DNA of 64,000 bases from Nemertoderma westbladi (lineage: Eukaryota > Xenacoelomorpha > Nemertodermatida > Nemertodermatidae): the NCBI GenBank assembly GCA_032718475.1, contig JAUCBJ010001864.1, positions 1-64,000 of the forward strand, given 5' to 3'. A program made the position numbers and the translations under genes. The notes under the pieces were generated by a model, which was not told the DNA's origin, searched no databases, and saw nothing but the letters and a program-made list of their open reading frames with translations. This document shows, piece after piece, positions 1 to 11,529 of this stretch. Numbering within the stretch: position 1 is the first letter of the stretch; every line of letters begins with the position of its first letter.

Positions 1-2
1 CA

Positions 3-1234
3 AACTGCTCTATATCATGGTATACTCAAAACCCAATTATACTGCATCCTGAAAGTTGTTATACTCAAATGTTAATACTAGATGCACATATTCAGATGTG
101 CCATGCTAGAACAAGAGAAACATTAGTACAATTAAGAGAAAGATATTGGCTACCAAGAGGACGACAAGTAATTAATCGTATATTGAAACATTGTTATGTG
201 TGTATGAAAGAATCAGCAAAGCCCTACACTGAACCGGAAGTTAGCCCACTACCTGCTTCAAGAGTTTCAATTGGTGTGGGAGTATTTGAACATACAGGAG
301 TTGATTTTTGTGGTCCTTTCAATGTGGTTGAAGATCCCTTAAATCTAGCTTTACACAAAGGAAAATGTTACATATCTATATTCACTTGTGCAGTAGTAAG
401 ATATTTGCATATAGAAGTGGTTCCATCATTATCTGCTAAAGCGTTTATTAACTGTCTAAACCGATTTATTGGTAGACGAGGAATCCCAACCCTCCTTTAC
501 AGTGACAATGCATCAAACTTTAAAGCAACTGCAAAGGAACTACGGGTTTATAAGTTGTTCTTTGAAGACCCAAATGTTGTCCGAACTTTTGGTAAACTAA
601 ATATGCAGCATGAATTTAATGTTGCGAGGAAACCATCTGCTTTTGGATTTATTGAAAGAATGGTAGGAACCTTGAAAAACTGTCTTCGTAAAGTTATTGG
701 TCGTTCCATTCTAACATTAGACGAAATTCAAACAGTGGCTGTTGGCATAGAAGCTATGATAAACAGTCGGCCATTGACGTATGTAAACGACTCACTTGAT
801 GATTTTTCGATGTTAACACCAGCTCACTTTATTACTGGTAAACGTCTTTGCTCATTACCAAATCCGACTATGAAAGTTACCAAACAATTAACAATACACG
901 ATATCAATATCGACTTCAATATCGTGAGATAGCGATGAACACATTCTGGTGCCTTTGGAGGGATGAGTACTTGAAGGAGTTACGAAATCAACACAGATAT
1001 AACCATCATGCGGAACCAGGTGATCGAGTTCCGGTAGTAAATGATATTTGTATTCTACGAGATAGTAACTTGCCAAGATGTATGTGGAAATTATGTAGGA
1101 TTGAAGAGTGCATCTTATCAAGAGATGGACGAATACGTAAAGTTCGTGTTGTTATAGCCACTAGAGGGAAAGAAGCTACGTCGCTAGTAAAACCATTGCA
1201 TTTACTTTATCCTCTCGAAGTCAGGAACATTTAG
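3..1234 (+). pseudogene. BEL/Pao integrase plus DUF5641-like C-terminus, frameshifted
   Basis: This is the 3' end of a BEL/Pao pol gene, which would insert retrotransposon cDNA into chromosomes. The frame is open from base 3, so the N-terminal part lies outside the window. An HHCC zinc-binding region is visible (AHIQMCHARTRE, then HCYVCMK), followed by the catalytic core: first Asp in GVDFCGPF, second in YSDNASNF, and a Glu in FGFIERMVG. A shift from frame 3 to frame 2 between about 860 and 925 separates the core from the C-terminal domain (FWCLWRDEYLKEL, then PGDRVPV), which matches the DUF5641 module that follows integrase in this superfamily. It ends at TAG about 70 bp before a purine tract and LTR. 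The frameshift makes the copy non-functional, unless it is an assembly error. Confidence 0.85.
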
Positions 1235-1306
1235 ATCAAACTCAAATTTAGCGAAAGATTAAATGACTTTAATCAATTATTGAGACTGCAAGTCTCAAAG
1301 GGGGAA

Positions 1307-1786
1307 TGTGATAGAAACCCTCTATCATTGGTCTATATAGGACCTAACTGTTAATAATGTTTGTATTCATTATAATTCAAATTAAGTATATTCACATTCA
1401 GTAATCATAATCAGTGTTTTGTCAGTGTTATAAAGTATTTAGTGTACTGCTGTACTGCCTACAGCAATTACTGCTGTAGGCCTATATATTCGTACCTAAC
1501 ATGTCTGTATGTGGTATGTGTTGTTAGCCTATTATATAATATGGGAGTAGGTGAATGGGTACATCTACCTATAAAGATTAAAGGATTAATATAACTTTAT
1601 GTTTATGTAAATATTCATTATTATCATTTGTCAGAAGTCTGAACCTTGATATAGGAACTTATATGGATATATCATACAGTCATAATGCTGTCCTGCTGTC
1701 AGCTGTAATGTCATATCAGCAATCAGCATATCTTATACAGTTATAATCATACTTCTGCACTCAATATCCATGACACCTACGTTACA
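1307..1786 (+). repeat. 3' LTR of the BEL/Pao element (putative bounds)
   Basis: A polypurine tract AAAGGGGGAA (1297-1306) follows the integrase ORF and is directly followed by TGTGATAGAAACCC, a typical LTR start. The most plausible end is TACGTTACA at 1786, giving about 480 bp with TG...CA ends. The 5' LTR is outside the window, so neither the end nor the target duplication can be confirmed. Confidence 0.55.
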
Positions 1787-2451
1787 TGCGCTACGGGAAT
1801 ATTATGCCATGAAATTTTTCTACCAATACATAACCTCAGTACCCCATTCACAAACCTCAGCTTACCATTAATAGCAAATCATCATAAGAATAGTATTAGC
1901 CCTAGTCAACGGTTACTAAATCCTAGAACAAATATTATAATAATCCCAAAAACAAAAAAATAACATCGGATTTAATTGTGTCATAATTAGTATGGCACGT
2001 ATTTGGAACCTTATGATTATGAATTGCAAATTCCGTAAAATACTCGATTTCAAGACGTATAACAATTTAATTAAAAAATATTATTACATGAAATTCAAAA
2101 GAGACGCAATCACATAAGTCAAATAAAAAAAAAACACTTTAGCTTAATTTAATTATCTGGTTGTATTTTGTGCTACCAACCTAGTTAGTGTTTGTATACC
2201 AACCAACCTAGTTAGTTTATTTGTTTTACTATATTCAGTGTGTTTGTTGTAAAATGTGTATGTGTGACCCCATTGTGTGTATGGTAAATAGGTACTGTAG
2301 ATCGGGTGTATTGCTGACGCTTATTGCCGCCAATTATCAGCTGCGGTGGGTACAGCCCACTGTGCTGCCTCCAAATTTTAATTTGGAGTTTATGGTAATA
2401 AAAAAAATTAATACTAATAATAATAATAATATTGTAATTCCATTGTAATTG
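1787..2451. other. AT-rich intergenic DNA, no gene seen
   Basis: AT-rich sequence with short homopolymers and a (TAA)n stretch at 2411-2431. One 75-codon ORF (2221-2448) is compositionally random and shows no motif. I see no exon or RNA gene. Confidence 0.5.
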
Positions 2452-3422
2452 TTAACCCTATTACCACTGCAGGGGGGGGGGGGGGGGGGGGTCGAATCGG
2501 CCCATTCCTAGTTTTTAATTGCTGTATCTATTATCAATTAGATTTCAACTTTTAGATGTGGGTGCCACCTCAAACACGTCATTTTTCGTGCACTAAAATT
2601 AGGGCGTGGCACTTCAAATTTTAAAAACTGTAATATTCGTTAAATACTCCGAAGTTTTGATTTCAACGCATTTTAATGGGTTTTCTGGACCACTTAATCA
2701 ATTGAAAGTAATATAGAAGACTCAATTCTTAGTGGTACATCATTTTTGGTGCACCAAAATTATGGCGTGGCAAGTAGGCTTACTTCAAATTTTTAAAATT
2801 ACGATATTCAGAAAATACCACAAGATTTCATTTCAACCAATTTTTATAGGTTATCTCAAGTTATCTGATAGGATATCTTTTATCTGAAGCTTCCAGTCTT
2901 AGTGGTACGTCATTATTTTGGTACACCAAAAATGCCGAACCAGGCTTCTATAATACTTTCAATTGATTCAGAAAACCTATAAAAACGCGTTTAAATCAAA
3001 AGATGGGGGATCTTCCGAATATCGTATTTTTCAAAAAAATTTTTGAAGCACCATGCCCACTTCTTAGGTGCACGAAAAATAGCACCCAGTTCAATTTTCG
3101 GAAATGGAATATAATCACATTAGATTCTGTGTAGTGAAAAACCTACTAATGCTAGCCAACAATGCCACACTATCAGTTTTTAGAATATCAAAAAAATTTA
3201 TATTTTGTCCTGAGACTACTTCTATTTTTCATGAAAATTATTATATCCACCTTATGAAATTTTCATTTTTTTGGATTTGAAAATGTTCTCCGATAATTTT
3301 TTCACCTACAGCCCAAATTTCGTAGGATTTTATTGGATGATTACAAAAATACAGTGGGGGGCCGAATCGACCCCCCGCAAGTGCTGCTAAGGGTCTAAAC
3401 ACCCCAGTGTTAATAGGTTTAA
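2452..3422. mobile_element. piggyBac-like MITE with internal inverted repeats
   Basis: The element is flanked by TTAA at 2452-2455 and 3419-3422, the piggyBac target site. Its ends are inverted: the left reads CCCTATTACCACTG and the reverse complement of the right reads ACCTATTAACACTG. A 20-G run (2472-2491) followed by GTCGAATCGG on the left mirrors GGGGGGCCGAATCGACCCCCC near the right end. Inside, a block at about 2600-2700 recurs inverted at about 2945-3060, and a sub-repeat (AGTGGTACRTCATT...GGTGCACCAAAA) recurs three times. No transposase is encoded, so it is non-autonomous. Family assignment rests on the TTAA site and the ends only. Confidence 0.6.
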
Positions 3423-4600
3423 TGTAATGTTGTGTAATTTAATGTTATAGCAATTTCGAACATGACGCAAAAGTGAAGGCACGTCAGGGACGTGTTATCA
3501 TATATATATAATATTATAATATACACACCCCCACACGGGGTAAAATTGAAATATTGTAACATGGGCAATACACAGAAATTTCAGTTGAGTTAATTTGAGG
3601 CGAGAAAGGCAAGATATGGGCACTGGTGGCAGCTGAGCGCGTGGTATCGGTGCAAAAAGAGTTACAGTATCGACAGTGGCATACGGGGAAGTTGAGTTTT
3701 TGCAGACGAGGTCGTGGACCATGTGAGGTCGCGCGCGTATTATTGTGGTGGTTGCGTTGGCCAGCGCTTTTCCACACCGAACGGGCAAACCCAGGACCAT
3801 CAGCATACCGTTGCGATATAAAGTTGGCCTCCCGTTCATAGTGGAAGGCTCTGTAGGCAGCGATGACGTCACTTTTGAAGTTTTCGGGGTGGGTTGTTAT
3901 AACGCTTTCAATTTTTATTTACTAAATTCACGTACGAGGACAGAAGAGGGTATCGAAGAGAAACTTCCCGACGGGATGTAGCTGCCGATCGAGAGTACGG
4001 TGGTCGCGGGGAGGATTTCTTGGAATATTCGAGAAGATTAAACTTCGGTCCGGAAGGACACAGGCAGACTGCAGGACATACTGTAGGCCTTACTGCACAT
4101 ACTATAGGCCATGCTGGAAGAGATAGTGTAGGCGATAGGGTAGCGCGAACAACGGGATTAGATCCGGAAGTCGCGGCGTACATACTGGTAGGTAGGCAAG
4201 AAGTGGATAGGCCTATACCGGTACCTGCATACCAGTATGACTATAATATGCAGGGATATAACATATACCCAGGGGAGGGGGGGAGTTATTGCCGATAGGT
4301 GTGTGGGACCCAATATATTAACATCAACCCCAGTACCAAAACATAACACCGGTGGAGGGGGGGGGGGGGGGGGGCAGGGTGACATTCCCCCACTACAATA
4401 TCAGCAATATTTCCTGTTCCCTATCACGTGCTTCCCTCCCCACTATTGGCTAATATACTACTTGTCACTTTGGCACTCCCTGGGAGTGTTTCACCCCCAC
4501 TGCTAGCCTCTACTAGCTGTCTTCCCTCCGAGGTGGTTTGACCTCTCACCTTTCTCTGTGGCTTTGGGGCTAGTGTCGCCCCCCCCCCCCCCCCCCCGCA
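3423..4600. other. GC-richer intergenic segment with G18 and C19 runs, no confident gene
   Basis: From about 3600 to 4200 the DNA is richer in GC and CpG than its surroundings and has a TGACGTCA (CRE-like) site at 3864-3871, so a promoter is possible. Overlapping ORFs here (70-124 codons, both strands) have no recognisable domain. A G18 run lies at 4357-4374 and a C19 run at 4579-4597. The sequence around 4075-4140 repeats a CATACTRTAGGCC-type word. Confidence 0.35.
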
Positions 4601-4650
4601 ATGTTGGTTATGATACGAGATTAATATTGGTAATCTCGTATCCCCAACAT
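4601..4650. repeat. Perfect-stem hairpin
   Basis: GATACGAGATTA (4612-4623) pairs with TAATCTCGTATC (4631-4642) around a 7-nt loop. The outer ATGTTGG (4601-4607) pairs with CCAACAT (4644-4650). It sits directly 3' of the C19 run and may be the end of a MITE or a structured RNA. No other copy was seen in the window. Confidence 0.6.
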
Positions 4651-4715
4651 ATTGCTAAAATGCCACTAGTCCCATTTTCTGGTGGGTAATGAAGTGGAAT
4701 TGAATCTGCTTACAT

Positions 4716-4786
4716 TTGCGGTGTATGATTAGCTCATGCATTTAATGTAATGCAGAGTAACAGATAAAAGTATGTCCGACTATATC
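4716..4786. repeat. Dispersed repeat, copy A
   Basis: A block beginning GCGGTGTATGATTA and ending GTCCGACTAT recurs at 14193-14258 with small differences. In the second copy it is interrupted at GACTAT by a Gypsy LTR; here it continues into ATATCCCCAAC. Family unknown. Confidence 0.6.
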
Positions 4787-4832
4787 CCCAACATCATTAC
4801 TGTCTATAAGTTCATCCCAATTAGCTCCACCC

Positions 4833-5040
4833 TTTGAACATAATGTTCAGTTAGAACACAATTACGTGGCTTTGAACATAATGTTGTGTTCGAAAACAAT
4901 TACGTGGCTTTGAACATAATGTTCTGTTAGAACAATTACGTGGCTTTGAAGATAATGTTCTGTTAGAACACAATTACGTGGCTTTGAACATAATGTTGTG
5001 TTAGAAAACAATTACGTGGCTTTGAACATAATGTTCTATT
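4833..5040. repeat. Tandem repeat, about 39-bp unit, 5-6 copies
   Basis: Unit of the form TTTGAACATAATGTTCTGTT followed by AGAACACAATTACGTGGC. Copies vary in the TGTTCTG/TGTTGTG word and in small deletions. Each unit contains an imperfect palindrome (GAACATAATGTTC). Non-coding. Confidence 0.8.
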
Positions 5041-5234
5041 ATCTATCTTTTTATTAACTAAGATATTTTATAATATCTTATTTTTGATTACTTTTTTATT
5101 ATTATTGATAACTTTTTATTAACTAAGATATTAACTATCTTTTTCGGTATTGCATTGTGTCCATTATCAGGGAATTATTTTATTTATATTTGAATACTAT
5201 TTGTGTGTTACTATAAATATTATATTTATTGCAG

Positions 5235-5580
5235 AGACATTGTCACAGGCTCCTTATTCTGTGTTTTCAATAAAGGGCACAATGAGACCCTTAAGTTCTT
5301 CGACCAGAGTGTGGGGGTAGGCGATTTGATTCGCCTAATAGAACCAGCGCACCGTGGATAGAAGTTTGGCGGTACTCCCATTGTTGTTATAGAAGAGGCA
5401 CCGATAAAAATTAATGTATTGAGTGTACCGCGGAAATTAATAGGCAAGAAGACAATAACGGATACAATGGAGCCGTTTACCATTGTAATGAACGACTTAC
5501 AACTTCAAGGAGTTTATTACATATTTATTACATACTATGCAACGGATTCAAAGCTAAAAAAAGTTTTAATAATGATTTAG
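5235..5580 (+). pseudogene. Unrecognised exon-like block 1, one in-frame stop
   Basis: After a good acceptor (TATTTATTGCAG, ending 5234) a frame starting at 5236 is open to a TAG at 5578-5580, broken only by TAG at 5359-5361. The product looks like real protein: FNKGHNETLKFFDQSVGVGD before the stop and FGGTPIVVIEEAPIKINVLS after it. I do not recognise the family. Together with the blocks at 5940 and 6802 it could be part of one multi-exon gene or an intron-containing transposon gene. The internal stop suggests decay or a sequence error. Confidence 0.4.
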
Positions 5581-5939
5581 GCAATAGGTTATTTTGAAGC
5601 TCCAGATAAAATTTGGTAATTAAAAATTTGACACAAAATTAAAAATGTAATGAATAATGACATATTAAAATTTACACCATTTTTCATTATGTTGAACTAT
5701 ATTATTTACAGAGCAGTCGACTGAGGTTATAAAGGATAGATCTGAAGGAGGAAAACCAATGTAAAATAAAAAAAGCTTATGGAAAACTTAATGAAAATGT
5801 TAAAGTAGCTGGGCAGAAGTTAAATTAATTGATGTGTGCAAATTTATTGTTCGATTCCACTCACAATAAAAAATAATGAAATATTGAAATAAATTTGTCT
5901 TTAAGTACCTTCCCTAATAATTAATTAATTTAAATTTTA

Positions 5940-6171
5940 GACAACAATAAAATCAACTCATCGTGGGGTTGTATGCGACGGCCTTTATGGTTATTTCAAC
6001 CAATGCCCATGTTTTGCTTCGAAAATAACAAAGGATATTCGTTGGGTAATTCAGACTGATGTTATTCTCGAAAATGTGGACGCAGAGGGAAAACCAATCC
6101 GGCAGGGTGTTTTTCATTCCAGTCGATTCACGTCGCTTTTCCTGGGACAGGGAGCAATGAACGTTTGCTAA
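5940..6171 (+). pseudogene. Unrecognised exon-like block 2 (duplicated at 16.5 kb)
   Basis: The block follows an acceptor (TTTAAATTTTAG) and reads THRGVVCDGLYGYFNQCPCF onward to FLGQGAMNVC and a TAA. A second copy at 16537-16772 has the same frame plus two extra codons (NVPVDTEG against NVDAEG), and its flanking intron sequence is also duplicated. Retention of the frame across an indel of six bases suggests both copies were once coding. Cysteines in the CPCF context may bind metal. The family is not recognised. Confidence 0.45.
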
Positions 6172-6801
6172 TTATAATATTTAATTTTATTCCGTAATTT
6201 AAAACCCTAAATAAAATATGATACAATGTAATTAAACATAAACATAGATAATTAAATTAATTCTTTATTTCGTAGGTCCAAGAAAAAAATATTTGATCGG
6301 ACGCACTGTAGTTTATTTTGTAGTTATTCTGTAGTTAGTTTATTTAGTTTATAGAAGAGAATTAAATTATTAAATATCTTTCTTTCAATGAAATGCACAC
6401 TGCAGAAATGTAGATGGAATATTTTTTAGTACCCAAGGCCCTGCCAGGCCGGAACTTACATTTCATTTTTTCACCTAACAGGATAAAATAAAATTTTCAT
6501 AATTCTCTGTTTTTCTTTTCTTTTATATTAACTTTTCTAGAGCATGTTATAACAGGGTTTAAGACTGCTCCTGGGGGCAGTTAGGTGAAGATAATGTATG
6601 TAAGGGTGGAGGTCTGTTGTCCAGTGGTTTAAGTTACAATAATATAAATTCGGCATCTCGCCACCTTCATGAGTATGGTTGTAAATTATTAAGAATTAAT
6701 ATTGCGGCAAACTGCCACATTTTTAAGGGTTGTTACGGAAACGGTTCATGTTATGTTTTTCCTTACGTGATGAATTAATTTTAATTCTTTTTTTTATTTA
6801 G

Positions 6802-7010
6802 TCCAAAACTCAGACATTAACAAATCGCCAAGTGCGGCGACATGTCAATCAACAAATACAACAATATAATGGGCAATGGAATGTGGTCGGATGGTCCAAA
6901 TCGAGCAGTTTTGGAGCGGATGAAGAAGGGGGGACAATGTTTGACACATCAAAATTGCACAACATCTGTTCGACCCATTCAACCGTATCAGTTTCAGCTT
7001 CTCGAAGGTA
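6802..7010 (+). pseudogene. Unrecognised exon-like block 3
   Basis: Between an acceptor (TTTTTTTTATTTAG) and a donor (CGAAG|GTAAGC) one frame reads through as SKTQTLTNRQVRRHVNQQIQ and on to GQWNVVGWSKSSSFGADEEG. Good splice signals at both ends and a biased composition support an exon. It is probably downstream of the blocks at 5235 and 5940, but phase compatibility was not resolved. Confidence 0.35.
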
Positions 7011-7352
7011 AGCTATTTAATTAAAATTAGTTTAATATGTAATATATTTCGCTATTTAAGAAAACTTTAAGTGAAAATTAAAAATTATAAATGTAAAAGT
7101 TGAAGAGTATCATATACTTAGTCCAATGGGAAATATTTTATTATTTTCATTAATTTTAATTAGTCAATCAAGTCCTTAATTATTTAAAATATTGACAGTA
7201 CCAGTACCAGGATGTTAGGCTGATCATGGGCTGAGTTTCAGACTACAGAATTAGTTTACAGATTACAGCTCAGCTATAATATCAGAATATACTGACTGAC
7301 TAAAATAGTTTTATCAATCAGTTCGCGCCGCTCGCCGCTCACCGACCATAAG
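7011..7352. other. AT-rich DNA, no gene seen
   Basis: Intron-like AT-rich sequence after the donor at 7010, then short degenerate repeats of CAGACTACAG/ACAGATTACAG type near 7240-7280. No coding signal. Confidence 0.4.
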
Positions 7353-7640
7353 ATGAGTGGAAACAAGGTCGAGGATATGCTCGAACAGTTAACTATAGAT
7401 ATCTCCTCAATCCACGAGGAACTAGACAGGATGACAGAATTCGACTCCCGACTCCAAGATAGGGTGACGTCTCTCGAGGAAGACGGTAATGTGGTTAAAG
7501 GTGAAGTAGAGGTCCTCAGGAACGAGATAGAAATCCATGATCAATACTATAACAGGCATATTATTAAGTTCGACGGAATTGAAGAAGAACTGGAACCTAT
7601 CGCTGATCGTGCGAAGGTATGGCTATGCTAGGGAAGATCG
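7353..7640 (+). pseudogene. LINE ORF1-like coiled coil, N-terminal part
   Basis: From an ATG, a 92-codon frame encodes a heptad-patterned, acidic helix (VEDMLEQLTIDISSIHEELD, then LEEDGNVVKGEVEVLRNEIE) followed by YYNRHIIKFDGIEEE. This resembles the ORF1 coiled coil plus RRM start (RRNNLIFYGIPE-type) of CR1/L1-type LINEs. ORF1 proteins bind LINE RNA. The frame is lost after about 7620. Sequence resembling the rest of such an ORF1 appears 4.7 kb downstream (12360-12910), so later insertions may have split one gene; the two could also come from different elements. Confidence 0.5.
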
Positions 7641-7667
7641 GGATATGTTACGGTATATGGCGCTGTA

Positions 7668-7775
7668 CACATTATTAGCCATTATACAGTATAATATATT
7701 GGTCCATTATGCAGTATAATATATTAGTCCATTATACTGTACGCAATATTAGTCCGTTATGCAGTATAATATTTT
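7668..7775. repeat. Short tandem repeat, about 26-bp unit, 4 copies
   Basis: Repeated TATTAGTCCATTATGCAGTATAATA with minor variants (ATTGGTCC, ATACTGTACGCAA). AT-rich and non-coding, just downstream of the broken ORF1. Confidence 0.7.
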
Positions 7776-10668
7776 AGATAAGACATAATAGCGCAGTGAC
7801 ATTTAGATAAGGAAATTAAAACGCCCATATATTTTGAACTCATCCATTTTGTATAGTATGTAGCCATACCTATGTAATTTGTAATACGATATAAGTAGAT
7901 AGTTCCAGGGTAGCAAGTTCAGTTGGACCTTGGATTTCGGGCTTGCTGTTATTAACCTTGATGGGCTAGCTATCACGGGTTTGATTTCTTTATAATCGCG
8001 CTAAATTAACTTTTGTGCATCATGTTATTAGTACCGCTAAATTAAGCATCGGCAAAATTACCTTATATGGTGACGTTTTGAGGGTTTGAGAAGCAATAGG
8101 GCTACAATCCGGCTTTCTTATTGGACTAACTGTTTCCAGGTTGGTCTAATGCTAGCACGGATTGGAGAGCCAATGAGAGAGCGATTGCATCACCCTTCTC
8201 GGATCACCTATAAATTGGCGGTTAGCCGGTAGAGCTGTACAATCTATCAATCCTATTCCAACAACCTTATTGCTCTTATCATTCACTCAGACATTTTTAG
8301 TACCATTAAGTTAGAGTATAATTTGTGCGTATTTTCTGCATTTCTACCCTTTTGATTAATTTCTTGGAATGATTCGTTAGTGCTACTATTCTCAATTGTG
8401 TTTCTCAATCAATCCTATTGATTACTGCAAATTACAACCGGAACTATGATTTCTACCCCTTTTGTTAATGGTTCTATGTAATTTATTTCGACGCAATAAT
8501 CCTACAGGATTTTCTGAGACTGGCAGACTTGTGATTTGCATGCGCCGCTACGGTAGCTATTCATCTTGATGGAGGGCTAAGGTACTGGTAGGCGGTGGGC
8601 ACATCGGGGGGTTGGGCAACTAAGGGAGAGCGGAGGATTCAAAGGCGGGCAACGCTGGCGGGGGGTCACCGTTGTGGTCGGGCAACTTGCGTGATAGGGG
8701 GCGACCTGCGTTGCGGTTGGGCAATTTGCGTTGTAGCGGGCAGACCATCTGCGGGCTGATGATCCAGATTTTGTCTCTATTTTGTAGTATTAGGGGGGCA
8801 GGAATTGGGTTAGTTAGGAAGCCTTAGACGTACTGGGGAGAGGCCTGCGTGCTTTACAATAGCGAATAGCGAATTGCATGGCGAATTATATGATTGCGGA
8901 TTGTATAATTGCAAGTTGTACTATTGTGATCAGTGATTGCTGACGCTGGTTGGTGTGTTACTGAAGTGTGCCTATGATTACGAATGCTTAGGTAGGCGCC
9001 CCTTTTCTCTTTGATTGATTTCTATTTCTTAGTTTACAATAATTGATTACTGATTAGGTCAAAGTAATACAGTATTTTAGACTGTTACTAGTGAAACCTG
9101 TTGTGTAATAAATTAGAATTACGCATTCTGGATCTCTTAGTAATTAGTACGCTGTTACACATTTGTGACTGTAATTAATTAGTGAAATTAAGAATTAGTA
9201 CGCAGCATAGCGGAGAGTAGCTAGGTAATAATTTAGAGTACCATAAACTATTCACGCTGAGCGGTTATTTGAATTAGCGGGCAATAAGCTAGATCGCAGT
9301 ATTCAATACGCAACTCGCATTAGTAAATTGCTGGCCTAAAGCCAGCCGCAGGCAAATTTAGACTCGGAGTGGTACTGCCCACGAAAGACATTGTACCGTA
9401 CCATTATTTGATTATTTTAAATATTCTCGCATTCACACATTCCGTTAGAGAAACCCCAGTATTCGCGATTAGAAAAGACGTAGACAATAGCGTGCTTCAA
9501 TAGTAGTAAAATTAGACGTAAGAATATACTCTGAGTGCAAAGCCTCTCGCACTCGTCTTAAGTAAGCTTAGGGAGCCGACTCGGGTTTATTGTTTTGGTT
9601 ATTCCCGCGTGGCTCATAGATTCGAACAGTTAGCTCTCTGTCGAGCGATCGGTAGAGAAAGGAACAAGCGATTTTGCAGGAGCCGTGTAAATTTAGTAAA
9701 ATATATTAGCGGACGGCAGATTAGCGCCATCCAACGGTAAGTAGCGGTTTTGTATTTAGCAGCCCTACAATTTAGTAATAGCACGCTCCTGATTGCCTTT
9801 ATTTAACAGTAGAGCAGTCTTTGTGTCTTATTGGTTAGGCGGGAACTTATTAGGTTGGCAGAGAAGTATACCCGTAATTTTCTGTTCAACAGTTCTGCTG
9901 TTAGTATAGGTGACGCGGTTGTTTAACAGTAAAGCACGTTTTGATTTGCTGTACTGCGTACAGTAAATACAAATTAGATTACTGTATTAGGCACTGTACA
10001 GTAGAACATTGAGTGTATTCTTAGGCTGTTAGTTTAGATTACTGTATTCACTGGTCGCGTACAATAGTACAGTAGTACATTAGGCTGATTGCTGTTGCTG
10101 CGTACGGTAGAAAGGACATTTGTTTTGCCGTACCACACACAGTATCATTAGGCTGTTAGGTTGGTGTACTGTTTACTTACTGTGCTGCATACAGTGGATG
10201 TACGGTAGTGCGTTTTTACTAATTGCGAATACGGCAGTTCCTTAGGCCTTAGGGCGAATTGTAATTAGTAAGTTTTTGAAAATTTTAGCTAGGTTTGTGA
10301 GAATTCAGTTTTGGTCAAAATTATTTGTAAAATTCTAGAGTTTTGTACCGGTATGTTAGGTAACCGCTTAGTTATTTTATACCATCTGGAGATACATGGC
10401 AAGACGGAACTTCTGAGTTTGGTTCGTGTGGGTCTGCGGGTTCGGTTTGCAATCAGCGAAGGGACTGAAACTTTGGACGCGGACGTGGAATCTCACAGCA
10501 AACAAGGTTAGTTGTTCTGTTGGCACCACTGTGTTTGTGGAAGCAGTAAAAAATTATCGGTTGTTTAACTGCGAAGCTGAACTCAATTTATTAGTTAGGT
10601 TATTTAGGTTTAGCCGTATATTACTTATAGTACGTATATTACATATATTACAGTTAATTACTAATATA
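7776..10668. other. Long non-coding segment, possibly 5' UTR of a LINE or retroelement
   Basis: No convincing coding frame. A TATAAATTGGCGG element lies near 8209-8221. A GC-rich stretch at 8570-8760 repeats GGGCAACTTGCGT/GGGCAATTTGCGT words. From 9900 to 10210 the sequence repeatedly uses TACTGCGTACAGTA-like palindromic words. Because it runs into a LINE endonuclease start at 10.7 kb, it may be that element's untranslated leader; this is inference. Confidence 0.3.
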
Positions 10669-10669
10669 A

Positions 10670-11350
10670 TTGACATCGAGGGCTATTTTAATGAAAAATT
10701 ACTTGATGATACATTTTACAGCTCATCAAAAAGGAGTAAATAATAATTTATCGGTATTTAACATTAATTGTCGTAGTTTACGCACCAATATTTCGGCAGT
10801 TACGGATTATCTTTGTTCTAAAGAAACTAAATTTGATATTTTATGCTTTACTGAGACTTGGCTTACCAAAAACGATGATATACATAACTTCCTCATATCT
10901 GGGTACCATAAGCCGATATGCAATTTTCGAATAAAAGGGAAACAGTCTAGAGGAGGCATGGCGATCTACATTCGTGATAATTTCGATTTTAGAGTAAACC
11001 AGTAATTATTGGGTGTTACTATCGATCACAAAAATCTGATATTAATCTATTTTTAGATTATCTTGAATCTAAATTAGTATCTCTTCTTGAGTATCTCTTA
11101 GGTGGTAATAACAAATTAATACAAAATAAATATACCAATATTTTGGCATCCAAAGGTTTCACCCAACTAATTACGAAAGCAACAAGAATAACTCCGCATT
11201 CTAGAACATTGCTAGATCACATCATAACTAATATAAACACGTCTATTTGTAACCCGGGAGTATTCTTGTCTGAAATTGGATCCACAGACCATTTACCACC
11301 TTTTTTAGTACTGAAAAATTACCGCTGGGGGCATCGTCGCTTGGAGTGGT
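10670..11350 (+). pseudogene. CR1-like LINE endonuclease (APE type), fragmented
   Basis: The endonuclease would nick target DNA for target-primed reverse transcription. Motifs in order: VFNINCRSLRTNI (APE N-terminus, N in motif I), FDILCFTETWLT (catalytic Glu motif), RGGMAIYIRD (motif with the GGG/GGV strand). After a deletion and frame loss at about 11005, a second piece (from about 11143) gives FTQLITKATRIT, TLLDHIITNI and EIGSTDHLPP, the conserved SDH-type end with its catalytic His. No reverse transcriptase follows; instead a GC-rich minisatellite interrupts. Confidence is high for family type and low for clade. Confidence 0.75.
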
Positions 11351-11480
11351 GAGGCTGGGCGGGGGGTCGCTTGGCATGGTGTCGCTGGGCGCGGGGTCGC
11401 TTGGTGTGGTGTCGCTGGGCGCGGGGTCGCTGGGTTCGGGGTCGCTTGGCATGGTGTCGCTGGGCGTGGAGTTACCGGAG
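11330..11480. repeat. GC-rich minisatellite (GTCGCTKGGYRYGGG units)
   Basis: About ten imperfect 15-bp units of the form GTCGCTTGGCATGGT or GTCGCTGGGCGCGGG. On the minus strand the units read as PSDTMPSDPAPSD-type or ATPxPATP-type peptides in two frames. It abuts the endonuclease fragment on the left and a minus-strand ORF on the right. Confidence 0.75.
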
Positions 11481-11529
11481 GCGGGAGGAGATTGTCCTCC
11501 CCATCCCCAACCTGGATGACCGACTCGTC

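Noticed and set aside
3626-4298. Overlapping ORFs near the CRE-like site
   Set aside because: Neither strand shows a domain, codon bias or splice structure; GC-rich composition alone explains open frames.
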